Origin: Desmodesmus armatus
Lineage: Eukaryota; Chlorophyta; Chlorophyceae; Sphaeropleales; Scenedesmaceae
DNA: 64,000 nt
Direction: 5' to 3'
Assembly (NCBI GenBank): GCA_007449985.2
Contig: VIIQ02000068.1
Coordinates: forward strand, 124,001-188,000
Part shown: piece by piece, positions 23,801 through 35,888 of the stretch
Layout of the letters: every line of letters starts with the position of its first letter
Numbering within the stretch: the first letter of the stretch is position 1
Translations under genes and position numbers: made by a program
Notes under the pieces: model-generated
What the model was told of the DNA's origin: nothing
Seen by the model: the letters and a program-made list of their open reading frames with translations, nothing else
Databases searched by the model: none

Positions 23801-26362
23801 GCCTTGCTCACCATCCGTTGCAGCTGCCACTGCGTCCTCTGCACTGCCCCTGCTGAACTGCGGCCGCGCGCTGGACCTGCCAGGGGAGCCGCACAGCCAC
23901 ATGTTGTCACCCTTGCTGCTGCGCGGACCCCCTGCGGCCGCCGCTGCTGCGCCCATGGGCCCCAACTTAAGCAGCCGCTGCAGCTGCGACAGCTCTGTGT
24001 GCAGCTCCAGGATTTGTGACTGGCGCTGCGACAGGGCCTCGTCACGCTCCTGCAGCTTCACCTGTGGACACATGCAGAGTATGCCAACAGCATGTTTTCC
24101 AGACACAAGCTGTGACGACAGCTACAACACCGTCCGATGTGCGACTCCTGCGCAAACAGCAGCACACATGGAGTCTGCAAAACTTCAATTGGCAGCAGCG
24201 TATCCCTCTCACCTTGAACGCCCTGACAGCTTCCTTATACTTTTTGCTGCTTGCCTCCTTAGCAGCCGCCCGCTGCTGCACCATGTGAAGCTGCTGAGTC
24301 AGCTGAGAAAGCTGCTGCTGCACATGCTGGGGCTGCTGCCGCACAGACGCTTCTGCAGCACATCAAGAAAGCCAGCAAGCACACAAAGCGGTTCAACTGG
24401 TAACCACGCACGCCGTCACATCAGCCCTACACTGTTGCAACGGTCAACGGCCTTGAAAGGCCCAGTCACCCATGCAGGGTACCATCGCCTGAGAGAATTC
24501 CCACACTGGCGGCGACTGCGTCTTCAAGCCTGCCTCGCCCACCTGCTTGCTGCAGCTGCGCCTGCAGCTGGTCCATCTGCTGCCGTAGCCGCTGCTCCTC
24601 AGCAGCAGCCTCAGCCAGGCGGCCGTCCTTCTCCGCAGCCAGTGCTTGCAGCTGCTTCACCTCACGCTGCAGCTGCTCGTGCTGGAGGTTGTTGCTGGCC
24701 ATCTCTGCATGTGCAGGACATGTCACGCCACAGCACAGCACAGCACAGCATGTCACTGCCACCCACACCCATGACTTATTCCCATCAGTGCATGGCAGCA
24801 GGGTTGGCTTCTTGGCTGAAGTAAGCATCCAAACCTCCTCAACATGTTGGCACTTTCGCATGCTTGCTGTGCATTGCGGCAACTGCTGTGCGATATGACA
24901 TGGACGTGCTCTTACCTTGCTGCAGGGCACGCATGCGCGTCTCGCTGGCAGAAACCTCCTGGTTTGATGCCATCCGTGCTGCCTCCAGCTGCCGCGCCTG
25001 GTCCGATATCGTCTGCGACTGCGACATGACCTGCACGGCATGCCAGGACATGCAGCACAGCAGTCACGACAGCCTGCAATTGAGCCCCAAGAGCCTGCAG
25101 CAGCGTGGCTTTGCCCCTATCTTAGCTTGAGATTGCAGCAACTGCTGCTGCACGGCTATGTGGCGCACCGTTGCATGTGCCTCAGCCAGGTTTGCCTCCA
25201 AGACCTTGTTGCGGGCCTGTGCTGAGGCCAAGCCCTGAGATACCTCCTCCTGGCCAGCCATGGCATTGCGGGTGGCAGCGTCCTGCAGGGAAGTGCACGC
25301 ACCAGCGAGTGCAGGTTCTGTGTGTGTTGACAGAGGGAGTACTTAGATACGTGCAAGCTCACTAAGGCTGTCCTGTGTGTGTGTTGGGGGGGGGGGGTGA
25401 AAAGTGTTGAGTGGCAAAGCACTAGGCCCCTGCCTTTTGCGCCAGGTGCTGTTGCTGCTAACACCAACTGCAGGTAGAGCTGTACACTTGGGGCATACAA
25501 ATTGTTGTATTTGGCTTGTCTTCACCCCCCCCCCTCTCTGGCTGTACCTACCAGCGCCCTTTGTCTGCTGGCCAGTGCTTCCTCCAGCTGCTCAATGGCC
25601 CTGTCCTTGGACTCCAGTGCTGTCTCCCAGTTTGAGCGGGCTTCCTGACTGCGGGCCTGAAATGTGACGGGACGAGCATCAAGTGGTCACCAGTCGGAAC
25701 AGGGCACAGGTGACACCTGTGAATGGCTTGACTAAGCTCGACTAGGGGAGGAAACATCTTTCAACCCTGGAATGCACCATGTATAGGTCATAATGTCCTT
25801 GCAGCAGCTGCTAAATGTGGGAGGGGCCGTGAAAGCCTGAAACATGGCATGGGCACAAGCGGGCACACATTTCTGGGGACTGCTGCTGGCAAGGAATACT
25901 GATAGGTACAAACTACACCCGGTGACTGTGATGACTGCTTGTTATGCTCACCACCAGCTGCATGTGCTGCTCCCTGAGCTCAATTAGCTCCATCTCCTTC
26001 TCGTTGAGAGCACCTTTGAGCCGAATGACCTGCAGAACATCACACAGCTGCTGTTGGGACTTTCCATCATCACCATCCGAAGCATCAGCATGCCCTTGTT
26101 TTATTGACCATTCCAAGTGCTGCTTGTATGCACACGTTTTGTCTGACAGCACGTCAATCTGCCCACCTACCTCATCCTGTTTGCCTGCTGTCTCCAGCAC
26201 ACTTGCTGGCGCGCTGAATGCTGACAGGGCATCCATTCTGTTTACAGCTGCTTGATCATAGACAACAGTGCTTTGGCGTGCTGGCGTGTTGTAGGTCTGT
26301 CCTGGTGATCCGACATACATGTCCTGCATGACGTGCAGTGTGTCCGGCTGAGTTGCATTCAT
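20829..26362 (-). CDS. Long coiled-coil protein, 980 residues, family not recognised
   Basis: Thirteen exons: 26171-26362, 25952-26029, 25552-25656, 25127-25282, 24916-25030, 24543-24704, 24213-24352, 23812-24061, 23024-23462, 22348-22801, 21931-22113, 21371-21661 and 20829-21206. All join in phase. The first 64 residues are Pro/Thr/Ala-rich and probably disordered. From about residue 65 to 920 the protein is heptad-patterned Gln/Glu/Ala/Leu-rich coiled coil (for example LQEQLQQQQRQARADVEVLQ). It is broken near 375-400 by an Ala/Gly/Ser linker (GAAAAAAGGPRSSKGDN) and ends in a Gln/Ser/Gly-rich tail. Such proteins are usually scaffolds or tethers (golgin-, centrosome- or flagella-type), but no class-specific domain was seen. 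One intron, 25031-25126, appears to use a GC donor. The gene is divergent from the 26996 oxygenase. Confidence 0.9.
23591..23647. repeat. T5G-type simple repeat in a coiled-coil gene intron
   Basis: A run of TTTTTG/TTTTG units, imperfect in length, lies in the intron between 23463 and 23811. On the transcript strand it reads as an A-rich CAAAAA repeat. Confidence 0.9.
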
Positions 26363-26995
26363 ACCATGAGGTTGCAGCAGCAGTCAAGGGGCCATTGCTG
26401 TACCTATACAGCTAGTCATCACACCTGAGACATGTACTGCATCCTGACCCAACCTCAGCAGTCTCCTCAAGTGACCATTTGCCCAGCCGATTGCTGCTGA
26501 CGCGTTGACTGGCCCTACTGCAGAGCAGAGCAGCTGGTGCACAAGAAAATGCTGATGGATGATTGTGGAAGATGATTCTGCCGTTATGTGTTCTCAAAGA
26601 CGCTGGTGCTTATCCACAAACACACACAGCCTTCTATTTGAGCTACTGCTTTGCCAGTGTTTGCAACAGAGCTGTGCACTCGTGAGCCGTGCTCGAGTTG
26701 AATGGAACAGAAATCGAAGGTGCATTGGTGATCAAACTGCTCGTCAATGCCCACCAACTTTTGAAGGGGTGTGACGAGTCACACAAACAACAACCATTGC
26801 CAAAGCCACGAACGTGCCTCCTCTGTGACGTACTGACGTTGAATCTGTGCACGACGGTCTTATCACACCATCTTTGCCCGCGCTGGCATCAAGTCCCTGT
26901 ACTTGAGTCACTTGAGTCACAACTTGTGTCACCCAAACTCCAGTACCCACCTTCTGCCTCCCAGCTTCTCACACTCAGCAGAAACGCTCATTGTC
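26363..26995. promoter_or_regulatory. Divergent intergenic region between coiled-coil and oxygenase genes
   Basis: These 633 bases separate two outward-facing start codons and should hold both promoters. GAGTCACTTGAGTCACAACTTG-like direct repeats of about ten bases occur near 26904. No TATA box or known motif was recognised. Confidence 0.4.
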
Positions 26996-29110
26996 ATGGT
27001 GGTCCCATTGGCGACTCCAGAACAGCTACCAATCATTGACATCAGCCCCCTCTATGACAACCACAGCTCACCACAGAAAGCAGCGGTTGCAGCAGCAATC
27101 CGCAGTGCTTGCTTGCACACAGGCTTCTTCTATGTGACTGGAGACCGCCTCCCACAGGCATCCAACATCTTCAAGTGCATGCAGCAGCTGTTTGACTTGC
27201 CAGCCAGCTCAAAGGCCAAGCTGGATGCCAACCTGTCACCCTTGCACAGAGGCTATACAGGTGCGGGCTTCACAGAGGCTTTACATCAAGCTTGGGGTGT
27301 TCCTAACTTCTCGTCACTTTCAATCTGTACAGTCAATACAGAGCTTGAGCTTGGCTTACTGTGTGATAGTGGTGCTCCCACCTGAACGTACAGGACTGGG
27401 AGGGTCCCACAACTGCGTGCCTGATGAGACAGTCATCAAGGGCCCTGACAACAAAGAGAGCTACCTACTTGGTGAGAGAAGCAGGGGGCGGGGGGCTGTG
27501 CAATGGCCGTATTTGTGTGTGGTGTCATTTGTTTCATGATCTAGGTGCATCACAGCCGACCTAATGTACAGTGATGTCCGCACAAGTCCCGATCTATGCA
27601 GGCACAGCAGCATTGACGGCATGTTGAGGCTTCCCTTGACAGGAAAGGGCATTGGGTGGACTGCAGCAGCTGTTGCAGCTGTCTATTCAATGCATCACAT
27701 CGCATCATGGCTTTTGCTTTGGTAGGCCTGGAACGCCCAACGCTGTACACCCCACCTTCCCACACCTACCGCACTTGTTCACCTCCCCGCTGCAGGCGCT
27801 GAAGGCAGTGCCTCACCCATGCACGGCCCAAACGTGTGGCCAGAAGTCGCAGAGTTGCCAGACTGGGAGCAGCAGGTGCAGGCATACTTCACTGCCATGC
27901 TAGATCTCAGCAGGGTCATAGCACGTGGCCTTGCACTGTCGCTGTCACTGCCAGAGAGCTTCTTCACAGACAAAATGATGGACCCTGTGGCCCAGCTGCT
28001 GCTGCTGTGCTACCCGCCAGCGCCTAAACCTCAGGGTTTGGAAGCAGCTGCTGGCGGCCAGGAGCAGCATTATGTGGGGTGTGGTGCGCACACGGACTGC
28101 GGGTTCCTGACGATACTTGCACAGGTGCGTGAAGAGGGTCCTGATGTAGCACGCATACGAGGCATCCCTAGGTTGGCTTTCTTTCAGCCCTGTGAGAAAC
28201 CAGTGCATGCCAGATGTCACACGTGTGCGGCAGCTGTGACTGTTGAGTCGTCTGGAGAGCTGGCCGCTGTGCTTGGTGATTCTTGCGAGCTCTCAGCTGG
28301 AGCTAGCACAAATCACCAAGCACAGCGGCCAGCTCGCCAGTCGACTCAACAGTCACAGACAAGCGCTTCAAGCACTCTAAATAGGCCTAGTGTTGACCAA
28401 ACAGCAGCAGTGGTACCTCAACGTAGGCCGAATGGTTCAGAAGGCTTGTGCGTATGCTATTGGTACTCTGGCCTGTGGCGTGGGGTATTGCGTCATCAGT
28501 TGCAGACATGCACGAACTTCCGACTGTGGTATGCACAAGGGCAGTGCAGTGCATAAGGTGACCGCGCAAGGAGCTGTGTGTTCGTATGTTTGCGTCTGTC
28601 CCCAGGATGAGCCAGGCTTGGAGGTGAAGATGGCGTCTGGCGGCTGGGTCGTTGCTCCACCTGTGCCTGGTGAGCAGGACGGAATGAGAGGAGGAATGCA
28701 GCTGGGCTGGCCTATGAGGTCGTGGCTGGTGGTGGTGGCAGATGGTCTGCTCAGCCTCCCATATAAGGAAGGCGATGTTTGATTTCAACAATCTGACCCC
28801 CAAGCCTCTGCTCGATGCATATGCAGGCTCCTTCGTGGTGAACTTGGGTGACATGACGGCACGGTGGACGAACGACCTGTACAAGTCCACGGAGCACCGT
28901 GTGTTCAACAGCAGCTGCAGCAGACCTCGCTACTCGGTGCCCTTCTTCTGCAACTGCGATTTTGATGCAGAGGTGGCTCCAGCAGACATTGCAGCAGGGG
29001 CCATTCAGTACCCGCCAGTCCAGGCGGGGAAATACATCATGCAGAAACTGGGTATCATGTGGGACCAGGAGCCTGAATCTGGCAAGGTTGAAGCAGCAAA
29101 AATAGCTTGA
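26996..29110 (+). CDS. 2-oxoglutarate/Fe(II)-dependent oxygenase (isopenicillin N synthase-like)
   Basis: Five exons: 26996-27260, 27394-27471, 27796-28124, 28606-28669 and 28827-29110. They encode 339 residues. The N-terminal DIOX_N region (LPIIDISPLYD, CLHTGFFYVTG, HRGYTGLGG) is followed by the double-stranded beta-helix core. The iron ligands are His213 and Asp215 (GAHTDCGFLTIL) and His269 (STEHRVF). Arg280 and Ser282 (RYS) form the RxS motif that binds 2-oxoglutarate. All key residues are present and the length is usual for the family. Members hydroxylate, desaturate or cyclise small molecules such as hormones, flavonoids and antibiotics; the substrate here cannot be told. There is no targeting signal, so a cytosolic enzyme is likely. 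An upstream in-frame ATG at 26903 exists, but the conserved domain begins soon after 26996. Intron 3 carries a 125-bp hairpin. Confidence 0.93.
28234..28358. repeat. Inverted repeat (MITE-like hairpin) in the oxygenase intron
   Basis: Arms of 48 bases, 28234-28281 and 28311-28358, are near-perfect reverse complements around a 29-base spacer. The outer end reads CTGTGACTGTTGAGTCG on the left and CGACTCAACAGTCACAG on the right. The CAGTCGACT core resembles the subterminal motif of the transposon at 16194-19018, so this may be a miniature relative. No clear target duplication was found. Confidence 0.88.
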
Positions 29111-29423
29111 GCAGACCGCTAGGCAGCTATGTGAACCAGCCTGGCAGTTGTTGCGTAAGCCGCATTGGTCATCGTGGCAGATGACCGATGCAAGTGGTTG
29201 TGCGCCTGGGTTTGTGCTAAATCATGCATGATAACTTTTGTTGCCGTTTCTGTCGCTCTCGTCTTCGTCGTTGCATCCAACGTGCACGCACCTCTGGTCC
29301 CATACACGCAGAGAAAATTGCTTTTGTTGCGTGATCGAGAACTGTATTTGTTGAAACAAATCTCATGTCAAGGTCTGACTGTTTGCCAGGCATATACACA
29401 CTCTGTTGACCAGCTCCTGGGCT
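29111..29423. other. Intergenic spacer between oxygenase and FAS1 genes
   Basis: About 310 bases hold the end of the oxygenase transcript and the promoter and leader of the FAS1 gene. A short upstream frame with a hydrophobic start (ATG at 29228) cannot be joined in phase to the FAS1 exons by a good donor. Confidence 0.45.
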
Positions 29424-32111
29424 ATGGCATGGTCAATCTCAGTCTCAACAGTGCTGGTCTTGCTGGGTAGCTTGGTGGTGAGTGCTGTGAGGCACTAAGT
29501 TCCAAGCATCATACATTCTACGCTGATGGCTGATGCAACACGTCCTCGCAGGCATTGCAGTTGGCAGCTGCTGCGGAATCACCAGCAGCTGCACATATTG
29601 CAAGAAACAATGACAAGTTCAAGCAGATGCTCAACACCGTTGGGGTAGATGATAAGGCCATCAGTGCTATGCACGGAATCCTGCTTGCACCCAGCAACGC
29701 AGCAGTGGACGCTTTTGTCAGCAGCATGGATGGCATGACCCTCCCAGAGTTGCTGCGCAACAAGCTGCTAGTGGATCAAACCACTGCCTATCACTTCCTG
29801 CCAGGAGTCAAAGTGACACCGGGTCTCAAAGTGCCCAACATGCCACTCACAACCAAGACAGGTAATGCCAGCCTGGCGAGGGAAGCAGCTGCTGCAGTGA
29901 GTCACACAGGGGAGAGTGCATGGTGTGCGAGTAACTGCCCCTCCACCCTGGCACTGCCAGCGGCTGGTACCACCACAGTGTTGTTTCCTTGTCACATTAT
30001 ATATTCACGTCCCTGGGTGTTTCTGTGGCTGCCATTTGCTATGCAGCTGAGGTGCACTATGTGGTGCGTTTCTTCAAGGACCCTAAGACAAACAAGGCTT
30101 GGCTGCTGGACATGCAAGGCAACAAAGTGCCGCTGAAGCAGCAGCCGGTCGTCTTTGGAAACCTCACCATTGTGCCAGTTGACAAAGTGCTCATGAGCGG
30201 TACGTCCTGCTTTTGAACCCTGTTACCACCCATACTTCACAGGTGCAGCCGCACCCCTTTAACAAGAGAAGTACCAGCGGTGTGAACTTTTGTACAACAT
30301 GTCGACAGTGATGGCCCAGTTCAGTAGCAGCTGCCTGGCAGGCCGCTGTTGGTGGAAGGGCAAGTGGGACATGCACTGATACTAGCGGCTGCACGAAGAT
30401 GTTAATGATTCCTATCAGCACACGAACAGTGATGGAGGGCACTAACCAGACCTGAAGCATGTGCACTAGACTGCCGCTGTGTGTGCCTTTGTCATGGTGG
30501 TGATGCCTGCAGGTGGCTACTTCAGGAGCTTTGACGATGCACTCAAGCTGCATGGACAACTCAGCAAGGCGGGCCAGCTGCTGCGCAATGCTGGAAGCCT
30601 TGCCAGCACAACAGGAGCTGCAAAGGATGCTACACTGTTTGTGCCTGGTGAGCGCAGGCCTCCCTGTAACTTCTTGCACTATGTTGCCACAGGCACGTGC
30701 TTGGAGGTGCACTTCCAGAACGTTCACGGAGTGATGGTTGCGTAGGGTTCCTGTTTGTCGAAAGGTCTGAAGCATAGCGCCTGGGGACAGGCTTTCAGGT
30801 AAGATATTACAGCATGTGCCGCCTCCACCATAGAACGGCACGGTTGCCCCTCCTCATCGATGCTACAGGTTTTGTGTCACAACAGTTGTCCCTTGTGACG
30901 TCAACAACGTGTTGTGCTTGCAGTGGACAAAGCCTTTGACAGCAGCAAGGTTTCAGTCAGCAGCCTGAACCAAGCTGACAGCCGCAAGGTTGTGCAGTAC
31001 CATGCCACAGCCACCACCAAGCCCGCAGACCAGCTCAAGTCTGGAACGGCAGCCACACTGCTTCCAGGCCATGCTGTCAAGGTGGAGGCTACCACCAGGT
31101 TTGTTGCCTGTATGGCTGCTTGTTTGCTCTCACATCAATATGGTGTGGCTGCTTGTTTGCTATTCTGGTGCACCCGACACATGGCTAGGCATTCCTCATT
31201 AGCACTCTGTCTACAGGCAGCTAGGTTTTGCACCTAGGTGTGCATGCACTGGGTCTGAGCTTGTGTGGTGCCGGTAGCAGTTTTTGAACCCATGTTGAGT
31301 GGCAGCTGGCATCACTTCAAGGTATACCCACTTGTGCAGCTGTGAGCGACTGGCGCGCAGTAAGGCACAGTGCCACAACCAGTTTCAGTCACAGCCGATG
31401 CTGCCGTTGAGGAAGTGACACGTTGTACCCTGTGCGGCGTTATGATTGCAGTGGTGAGGTGAAGGCGCCCTGGTCAAACCAGATGATCAAGAAACCTGCT
31501 GTTAGTGTGACTGATGAAAAAGGCAACAAAGCTGACGTCACACTCTACAACATATGGGCGGGCAGGGTGAGCGCAACTGTTGGCCAGCACCACACACAAC
31601 TGCTGACGGTCAGCATTCAGCAAAATCATAGCAGCATGTACTGACCTTACCGCAGCTGTACAGCATGGTCAAACCTACCTCGGCAGCTGTCATACCTCAT
31701 GCACGGTCACGCCCCAGCTGCTCACATGCCTAACCCATGCACCGGTGCTACTGCTGCTCCCCGCAGGGTGTCATTCACGGCATCAGCAGGGTCCTGCAGC
31801 CAATGTCCGCTGCCGCTGCCGTCAGCACTGAGAAGGCAACAGCCAGCACAGCATCACACAAGGCTGGCAGCCGCCATCTGCTTGAGCTACTGCAGGAGAG
31901 CCTCTTTCCCGGCAAAAGTGCTGACATCACGGCTGCTCAGCACAGCAGGAAGTTACTGCAGAGCCAGTTTGCCCCAGACTGGGGTCAGAGCCAGAGCCCT
32001 GCTTCGGCCCTGCTGGCTCAGAACACAGTGCAGGCCGCATACAGTGCAGGCACCAAGGTAGCAAATGCCTATTATGCTTTGCCAGACTCCCCTGGCTGGG
32101 CGCCACTGTAA
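29424..32111 (+). CDS. Secreted fasciclin (FAS1) domain protein, two domains
   Basis: Seven exons: 29424-29477, 29552-29861, 30047-30199, 30513-30647, 30924-31098, 31452-31566 and 31767-32111. They encode 428 residues. Exon 1 is a compact signal peptide (MAWSISVSTVLVLLGSLV) ending at a strong gtgagt donor. Two FAS1 domains follow. The first, at about 25-175, has FKQMLNTVGVDD, GILLAPSNAAVDAF, TTAYHFLPG and NLTIVPVDKVL. The second, at about 178-315, has AGQLLRNAGSLAS, ATLFVPVDKAF, VVQYHAT, ADVTLYNIWAG and VIHGISRVLQP. The remaining C-terminus is Ala/Ser/Gln-rich with two RxLLE/RKLLQ stretches. FAS1 proteins act in cell adhesion and cell-wall or extracellular matrix structure; secretion is supported by the signal peptide. 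No GPI signal is obvious. The domain calls rest on pattern, not on alignment. Confidence 0.9.
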
Positions 32112-33062
32112 GTGGGATGTAGTGTTGAGGGCAGTGACTAAGGGCGGGGTTGCAGTGGGAAGGGACAGATGGTGCTGACTTGGGGTTGGATTGCTGCATA
32201 TTGAGTAGGCCAAGGCATGCAGCCTGGCTACAAGTGATGTGGCGACCGAAGGGCACAGGCTGGGTTGCCAACAGTCTGGAAGCTTTTGGAAAGTTTACTA
32301 GCAGGTCAAGCGCAAAATGGCTCAAGACCTGCTGCCAGAATGCTTGAACATATTAGGGCACTTGCACTTCAGCTGTTGCCTGGCAGTCAACCAAAGGAAC
32401 ATGTGCCCTGCTGATTGCCGCTGCTGTTGCAGAAACCAGTGGAGCAACTGGGAGTCTAGCGCATGACAGCCTGTCACCTGAGGTGATTTCGGTCCGCAAG
32501 ACTGGGGGGTGGACGGCCGCCTGGCTAGTGCAAGCCGGCATGGCATCCTTCCCAGCTGCTAGCGGTTCCATACCATCCATGCAGAGCAGAAGAGACCCTG
32601 TCCTTAGTGATGATTGATGGAGAAATGGTTGCACTGCTGCCCTGAGGGTTGGCAACAGCAGGGCTGTGAGGATCTTGGGGTGTCAGCCAACTTTTGTTTT
32701 GGATGTGGGTCCAGCATAGGTTATGCTCCACTGCAAAGTGCGACCAGGCTGCACTGGCTTCACCAGGCTGGTGATGTCTTTGACCTGCAAGCCTACTGAC
32801 AAACTGTCAATATGTTACAACTGGTTGCATCATGGCATGCACACATGGCGCACAGGCAGGGGCCTGCGAGGCTCTTGAGAAGAGGGTGAGACCTCTGCAA
32901 CACACCAGTGACGCCGACCTGGCGTTGTCAGCTGTACATTCCAGCCTCTGTCAATATTTCTCAACTGTACATTGCTTGAGGGGGTGCGCTTGAGTGCAGT
33001 GGACATAAAGATGTCCAAAACACAGCAGGTTTGAGCAGGGCTAGGTACACAAGCTGCTGTGT
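32112..33062. other. Convergent intergenic region between FAS1 and MDR-C
   Basis: Two genes end towards each other here, so the 950 bases hold both 3' ends. Open frames of up to 100 codons occur on both strands without recognisable domains or splice structure. No repeat was noticed. Confidence 0.45.
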
Positions 33063-35888
33063 CTACAGGTCAGCCACGTCCAGCACCACCTTGCCCCGCA
33101 CATGGCCCGACTCCAGAAGCTCATGAGCTGAGGCTGCCTCCGACAGAGGAAACACCTGGGCTATCGTGGGCTTGAGTTTCCCTTCCTGTATCAGCTTCGA
33201 TACCTGCAGGTCAGCAAGGCACAGACCGTAGAGTTTGAACACGCCCGGCGGTGCACAACACTGGCAGACAGGTGGCCATAAATTCAGTCATGTTTGCATG
33301 TTGGCATGTTGTAGGGTGTGCTGAACACAGCGGCAGCAAAGGCGCCAATCCAGTCACAGCTGTGAAGCCAGTGCAGTGCAGTACGCCAGGCCCCCACAAA
33401 CAGCTAGCTGCAGGTGTGCATTAGCTTGCAAGCGAACACATGCATCATGCACGCACCTGCTGCAAGCCCCGTGCTGAGTCTTCCTGCACAATCACCAGCT
33501 TGTATGAAGGGCCCCACCCCAGGAAGCTGCTGGTGTAGTGACGTGCCAAGTAGTACAGCAACAGAGGCATGCCCCTGGACCAGCCGTATCTGCAACAAAC
33601 AACAGCCACAGCAGGCCTTGATGCATTATGTGCAGCAAACCAGCCTTCCAGCCACTGGCGGGCCCGGGCTGAGGCCATTGGTTGCAACTGAAAGCAAACT
33701 GCCACGGACATCTACATCCAGTAGGTGTTGGATGCACTTGTCGCGACAACTGATGATGCATCCAGCTCTTTGCACAACATGTCCTTATGGCGCGCCGATT
33801 AGCTGTTGCTGCTCACTTGCTGATGAAGCCGCTGTTGAGTATGTGGGCAAAGTGTCCGCCTTGTGAGGCAGACTTGACCAAGTTGATACTGCAGCAGGCA
33901 GGAAGCAAGGAGAGACAGCACACCAGTTACCAGTATGCAAGTGGCCAGGTGGGAGCAATCCTGACCATTACCACGCCAGGTAGGCAATGGATAGGTAGTA
34001 GTGTTAGCTGTTGTGCTTTTGCATATGGCAGTCACAAAGGTGTCATGGAATCCCTTGAAAGGAACTTGCAGGCTCAAATCTTGTAGGCTAGCTGGCAGCG
34101 CACATTGCAAGTTCAGGCTTGAGATGCATGGCATGCATGGTCTGAATGCCTGCCTATTCGCTCCTCCCTCACCTCCTGAGCTCGTAGTCACCCCCCATGG
34201 TGTCCACCACCACATCGTAAGGGGTGCCTGGGAACGCATCCTCAAACCTGCAGGCAGGACATGGCAGCACACAGGCTGTGCTGCTGGTATGCGCATGGCA
34301 TCCACATGTACATTCCTGAGCTGGCAAGGCCCCTGCTGGGCCAAAGCACTGTGCATGTTCTAGAATAAAACTGCAGATCCTGATACGTAGAGCGAGAAAG
34401 ACACTACTCAAAAGTCCCAAGCTGCTGAGTAGCATTCCAAGGAGGTCAAACAGCACTGGACATTGTGCACCACCACCCACTGCACTGCAGTGCAGGGACA
34501 TTTGTGTCTACCTCACCTCTTCTTGGTGTAGTCTATCGGCCTGTCTGCTCCCAGCTTCTTGACGAACTCAGTGTTGCGGTCACTGCATGTTGTTGCCACA
34601 AATGCACCCTGGGCCTTGGCTATCTGCAGCACCATGCAGGGCAGCAGTGGGGCAACACAGTGCCTTAAATGCAGCATATACGTAAGCATCTTGTGCTGCC
34701 GACTGACGGACTGTGGTCGCTGCACTGTAGCTATATGAATGCCATGCATGCTGGATGTGTGGGCAGGTGGACAGCGCAACATGTGACAAAGCTGACCTGT
34801 ATGGCGAAGTGACCCACACCACCTACAGGCAGCACAGCGTCAACACAGCAGCAATGCCGTCAGCAACAGATCTGCCGCCAGCGTCCCTGACATATGTAAG
34901 ATGCATCTACAGAGCCAACGCACATTCTGCCTGGTGACATCATCATACTACAAGCATCGTCAGGGGTCAAATTGGGTGCAGCAATTGGTGTGCTAGTAGC
35001 AGGTGCACTGCCAGCGCTGCCTCACCTGCCCCTGCGTGCACCAGCACACGCTTTCCTTGCAGCGGCATGCTTGGCTCCATAGCCTGCCAGGCTGTCATGG
35101 CAGCCAGCGGCACAGCAGCAGCCTCCTGGAAGGACAGCTGGGAGGGAATGGGCTGCAGGGTGGACTCATGGGTGCTCACGTACTCGGCATAGGTGCCATA
35201 CTTGGACCAGAAGGCGTGTTGACCGGTCAAGGCGTAGACTTTGTCGCCGGGCTTGAACTGTTGGGCAGGGACGTGCGCCAGATGGTTGGGTTTGTGCATA
35301 TCCGTGTGCATGAGTCATGCAATGCTTGGAAACTGCCAGGGTTGGCTGGCAGCTGATAGGTGGTCCTCTCAGCCTGGCATACAACAGAGCCGCAGCTTAC
35401 TGCAAGCGCAACGTTGACGTTCACGTCACATGCTGCAGGCACAATGTGCATCATGCTTGCGGCAAGCTTGGAACCACTACACTGCGTGTCGACACAAAGC
35501 TGGCAAACTTCATCAGCTTCACCTTGCAGCTGTCATCTGCCTCCACCACAATGCCTGCCATGTCACCTCCAGGTATCTGAGGAAGAGTTACGGCCATCTT
35601 GGGCACGCCCCCTTGTGCACCCCTAGTTTTGAAGTCGATAGGGTTGACCCCTGCTGCTGCCACCTTCACCAGCACCTCGCCAGGACGCCTGTGCATGCAG
35701 CATGCTGAGAAATGGGGAGGCCAACACACACAAGGCTACACGAACCTGATTGAAACATGAGAATGGCGCGGTCCATCCCTGCGTATGCATTGGCAGTTTG
35801 CAGCTACTCACCTGAGGGGTAAAGGAAACCCGGTCTCCAGTTGCAGCACAGACGGCGGGCCCACTGAACGCATCACAGATGCACGCAT
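33063..35888 (-). CDS. Zinc-free MDR oxidoreductase, copy C (quinone/enone reductase-like)
   Basis: Nine exons: 35812-35888, 35523-35688, 35026-35257, 34797-34822, 34517-34623, 34173-34247, 33817-33888, 33457-33589 and 33063-33203. They encode 342 residues. Internal exon lengths and phases equal those of copies A and B, so this inverted gene is a third paralog. It starts at MRASVMRSVGPPSVLQLE with an in-frame TAG just upstream, so the N-terminal extension of A and B is absent. GroES-like motifs (SCKV donor region, GVNPIDFKTRG, GGDMAGIVVEAD), the HAGAGGVGHFAIQ cofactor loop and the tail AASAHELLESGHVRGKVVL are intact. The C-terminal exon is the most diverged. Exon 3 and most of exon 6 are almost identical in DNA to copy A, although the genes are about 25 kb apart and inverted, which points to gene conversion. 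Zinc ligands are absent. Confidence 0.93.

Noticed and set aside
23637..24824. 395-codon open frame on the plus strand
   Set aside because: Antisense of the coiled-coil gene. CAG/CTG-rich coding DNA leaves the opposite strand open. No domain in it.
29228..29388. Hydrophobic frame starting at 29228 as the FAS1 signal peptide
   Set aside because: It has no good phase-0 donor to the next exon, whereas the ATG at 29424 gives a compact signal peptide ending at a strong gtgagt donor in the right phase.
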